A stretch of 64,000 nucleotides of DNA from Nereocystis luetkeana (lineage: Eukaryota > Sar > Phaeophyceae > Laminariales > Laminariaceae): positions 1,054,001-1,118,000 of the forward strand of contig JARUPZ010000024.1 in the NCBI GenBank assembly GCA_031213475.1, in the 5' to 3' direction. Within the stretch, counting starts at the first letter, position 1. Each line of letters begins with the position of its first letter. Under the pieces are notes generated by a model. That model had not been told where the DNA came from, made no database searches, and saw only the letters and a list, made by a program, of their open reading frames with translations. The position numbers and the translations under genes are program-made. Positions 63,000-64,000 of the stretch are shown here, in pieces.

Positions 63000-64000
63000 G
63001 CCCAGGTCAGCCACAGGAAGGAATCCATTTTCTTGAAACTTAGGCACTGAAGGAGCGTAGCCCGAGATCGTGGGGAACGAGGTTGTAGCCAGAAGCGAGG
63101 AAGCGTTGGCCTTTACAGCGCTGAAGGTTGCGCTGCGCGTCACCGATGCGCATCTGTCGGTAAAGGCTGTTTGCCTGTCGATGTTATGTTGCGGGTGACA
63201 GACCAGTGGATGAGGATGTGGTGTCTGGAGTGTCGGAGGCCGAGTTCTGGCTCCCAGGAAGGGCCAAGTAATCTGACCCAATTAATTTAGTATAGGATCG
63301 CGATAACCCCGCCACGGCCGCAAACGAGTTGGTGGCCCGTGACCTGTTCGACCTCGAGGCGTTCCGGCGGTGGTGAGACATCGTCGAAGGTGACGTAAAA
63401 GGGAGGGGACTTGGAGGTGAAGGAGTTGAGCATGTACTTTGTCAATTCTGATGGTAGGTACTTGGGGAGGTCATTGGTGTCGTAGGGGCTCCGGCAGGGT
63501 TTGCAGCGCTCGACGAAGACGCGGTCGTCGGAGTCCCGTCCAGGTAGGTGTTAGGGAATATCGAGGAAGAGGAGTTTGTCGTAGAGAGGTCGATTGTCAG
63601 GGGCATCGAGGGCCAGCGCTGGGCCCACGGCGAGAATGTCAAACGGTCCAATCCAGTTGAGGAGAAGCTTGGTCTTGAGCACGGTGGTGTCGGTGTCTTT
63701 CTTGGCACCTTGGCGGATAGTGGCCGCGGAGGTGTAGACCCATGCCCCTCCGCTCACGGCGTAAGGGGGGGAAAGGCGAAGGCCGCCCATGATGGGGTTG
63801 TTGCGGCGGGTCAGACGTGAAGCGGTGACGGCGTGGTTTTCGCGGACGAGGCAGCAGGCGTGTTGTTGGCACTCGGTGGCAAGGTTGCCGTAGGCCAGGT
63901 GGTTCCGGTCCAGGCTCTGGTGGGCGCCAATAGTTGGCGAGTCGAAAACCGAACGGGGGAAACACTGGAAAGGCGGCCTATGTGAACTTCGGGAGGGGCG
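63000..64000 (-). pseudogene. Ty3/gypsy-type retrotransposon polyprotein, 3' end (decayed, runs off the window)
   Basis: From the window edge the minus frame reads PTIGAHQSLDRNHLAYGNLA, LTRRNNPIMGGLRLSPPYAV and LKTKLLLNWIGPFDILAVGP, the region after the integrase core; then KLLFLDIP, an in-frame TAA (63553-63551), RVFVERCKPCRSPYDTNDLP, YVTFDDVSPPPERLEVEQVT, GRGGVIAILY and another TAA (63289-63287), followed by GPSWEPELGLRHSRHHILIH. This is the usual C-terminal tail of such polyproteins in stramenopile genomes. At least two in-frame stops make it inactive. The upstream reverse transcriptase and integrase core would lie beyond the window. Confidence 0.78.

Overview
The window looks like nuclear DNA of a large-genome stramenopile, most likely a brown alga. 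Short coding exons (57-393 bases) are separated by introns of 0.3-6.8 kb, and non-coding DNA is packed with degenerate tandem arrays, MITEs, tRNA-derived SINEs and retroelement remnants. I see no bacterial operon structure. The taxonomic call is an inference from gene structure and protein flavour, not from a search.

Three genes can be assembled exon by exon with matching splice phases. (1) TIM13 (minus strand, 5332 to 1645, 3 exons, 82 aa) encodes a small Tim chaperone of the mitochondrial intermembrane space with twin CX3C motifs. (2) A cytosolic-type seryl-tRNA synthetase (plus strand, 5640-29493, 13 exons, 767 aa) has its start codon about 307 bp from that of TIM13, so the two are divergent and probably share a promoter. 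Its catalytic core is complete. After the core the reading frame continues through an Ala/Pro/Gly linker, two WHEP domains and an EF1B/GST-like C-terminal domain, an architecture I do not know for SerRS. (3) A GUP1-like MBOAT acyltransferase (plus strand, about 41163-57778, at least 8 exons, about 565 aa visible) lacks only a short N-terminal part.

Layout: 1-1644, 3' flank of TIM13 with a CTTCCACTAC-type array; 1645-5332 TIM13; 5333-5639 shared promoter; 5640-29493 SerRS, whose introns hold MITEs, an 80-bp satellite, a GT-rich minisatellite and a 1.56-kb element with inverted ends; 29440-30560, a tandem array apparently derived from the last coding segment of SerRS; 30.6-41.1 kb, intergenic repeats including a non-LTR reverse transcriptase remnant, a GATC-rich array, an inverted-repeat element and a 1.9-kb CATGG-rich tract carrying two SINEs in opposite orientation; 41.2-57.8 kb GUP1, with one 6.8-kb intron full of tandem repeats; 57.8-63 kb, mostly featureless apart from one low-complexity ORF of uncertain status; 63-64 kb, the decayed 3' end of a Ty3/gypsy-type polyprotein on the minus strand.

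The genes are housekeeping genes: mitochondrial protein import, translation, and membrane lipid or GPI-anchor remodelling. The notable points are the SerRS extension built by exon duplication, a probable GC-AG intron inside SerRS, amplification of the SerRS stop-codon region, and a non-coding word (TACCAGGTA or its complement) that occurs about 27 times, far above chance.
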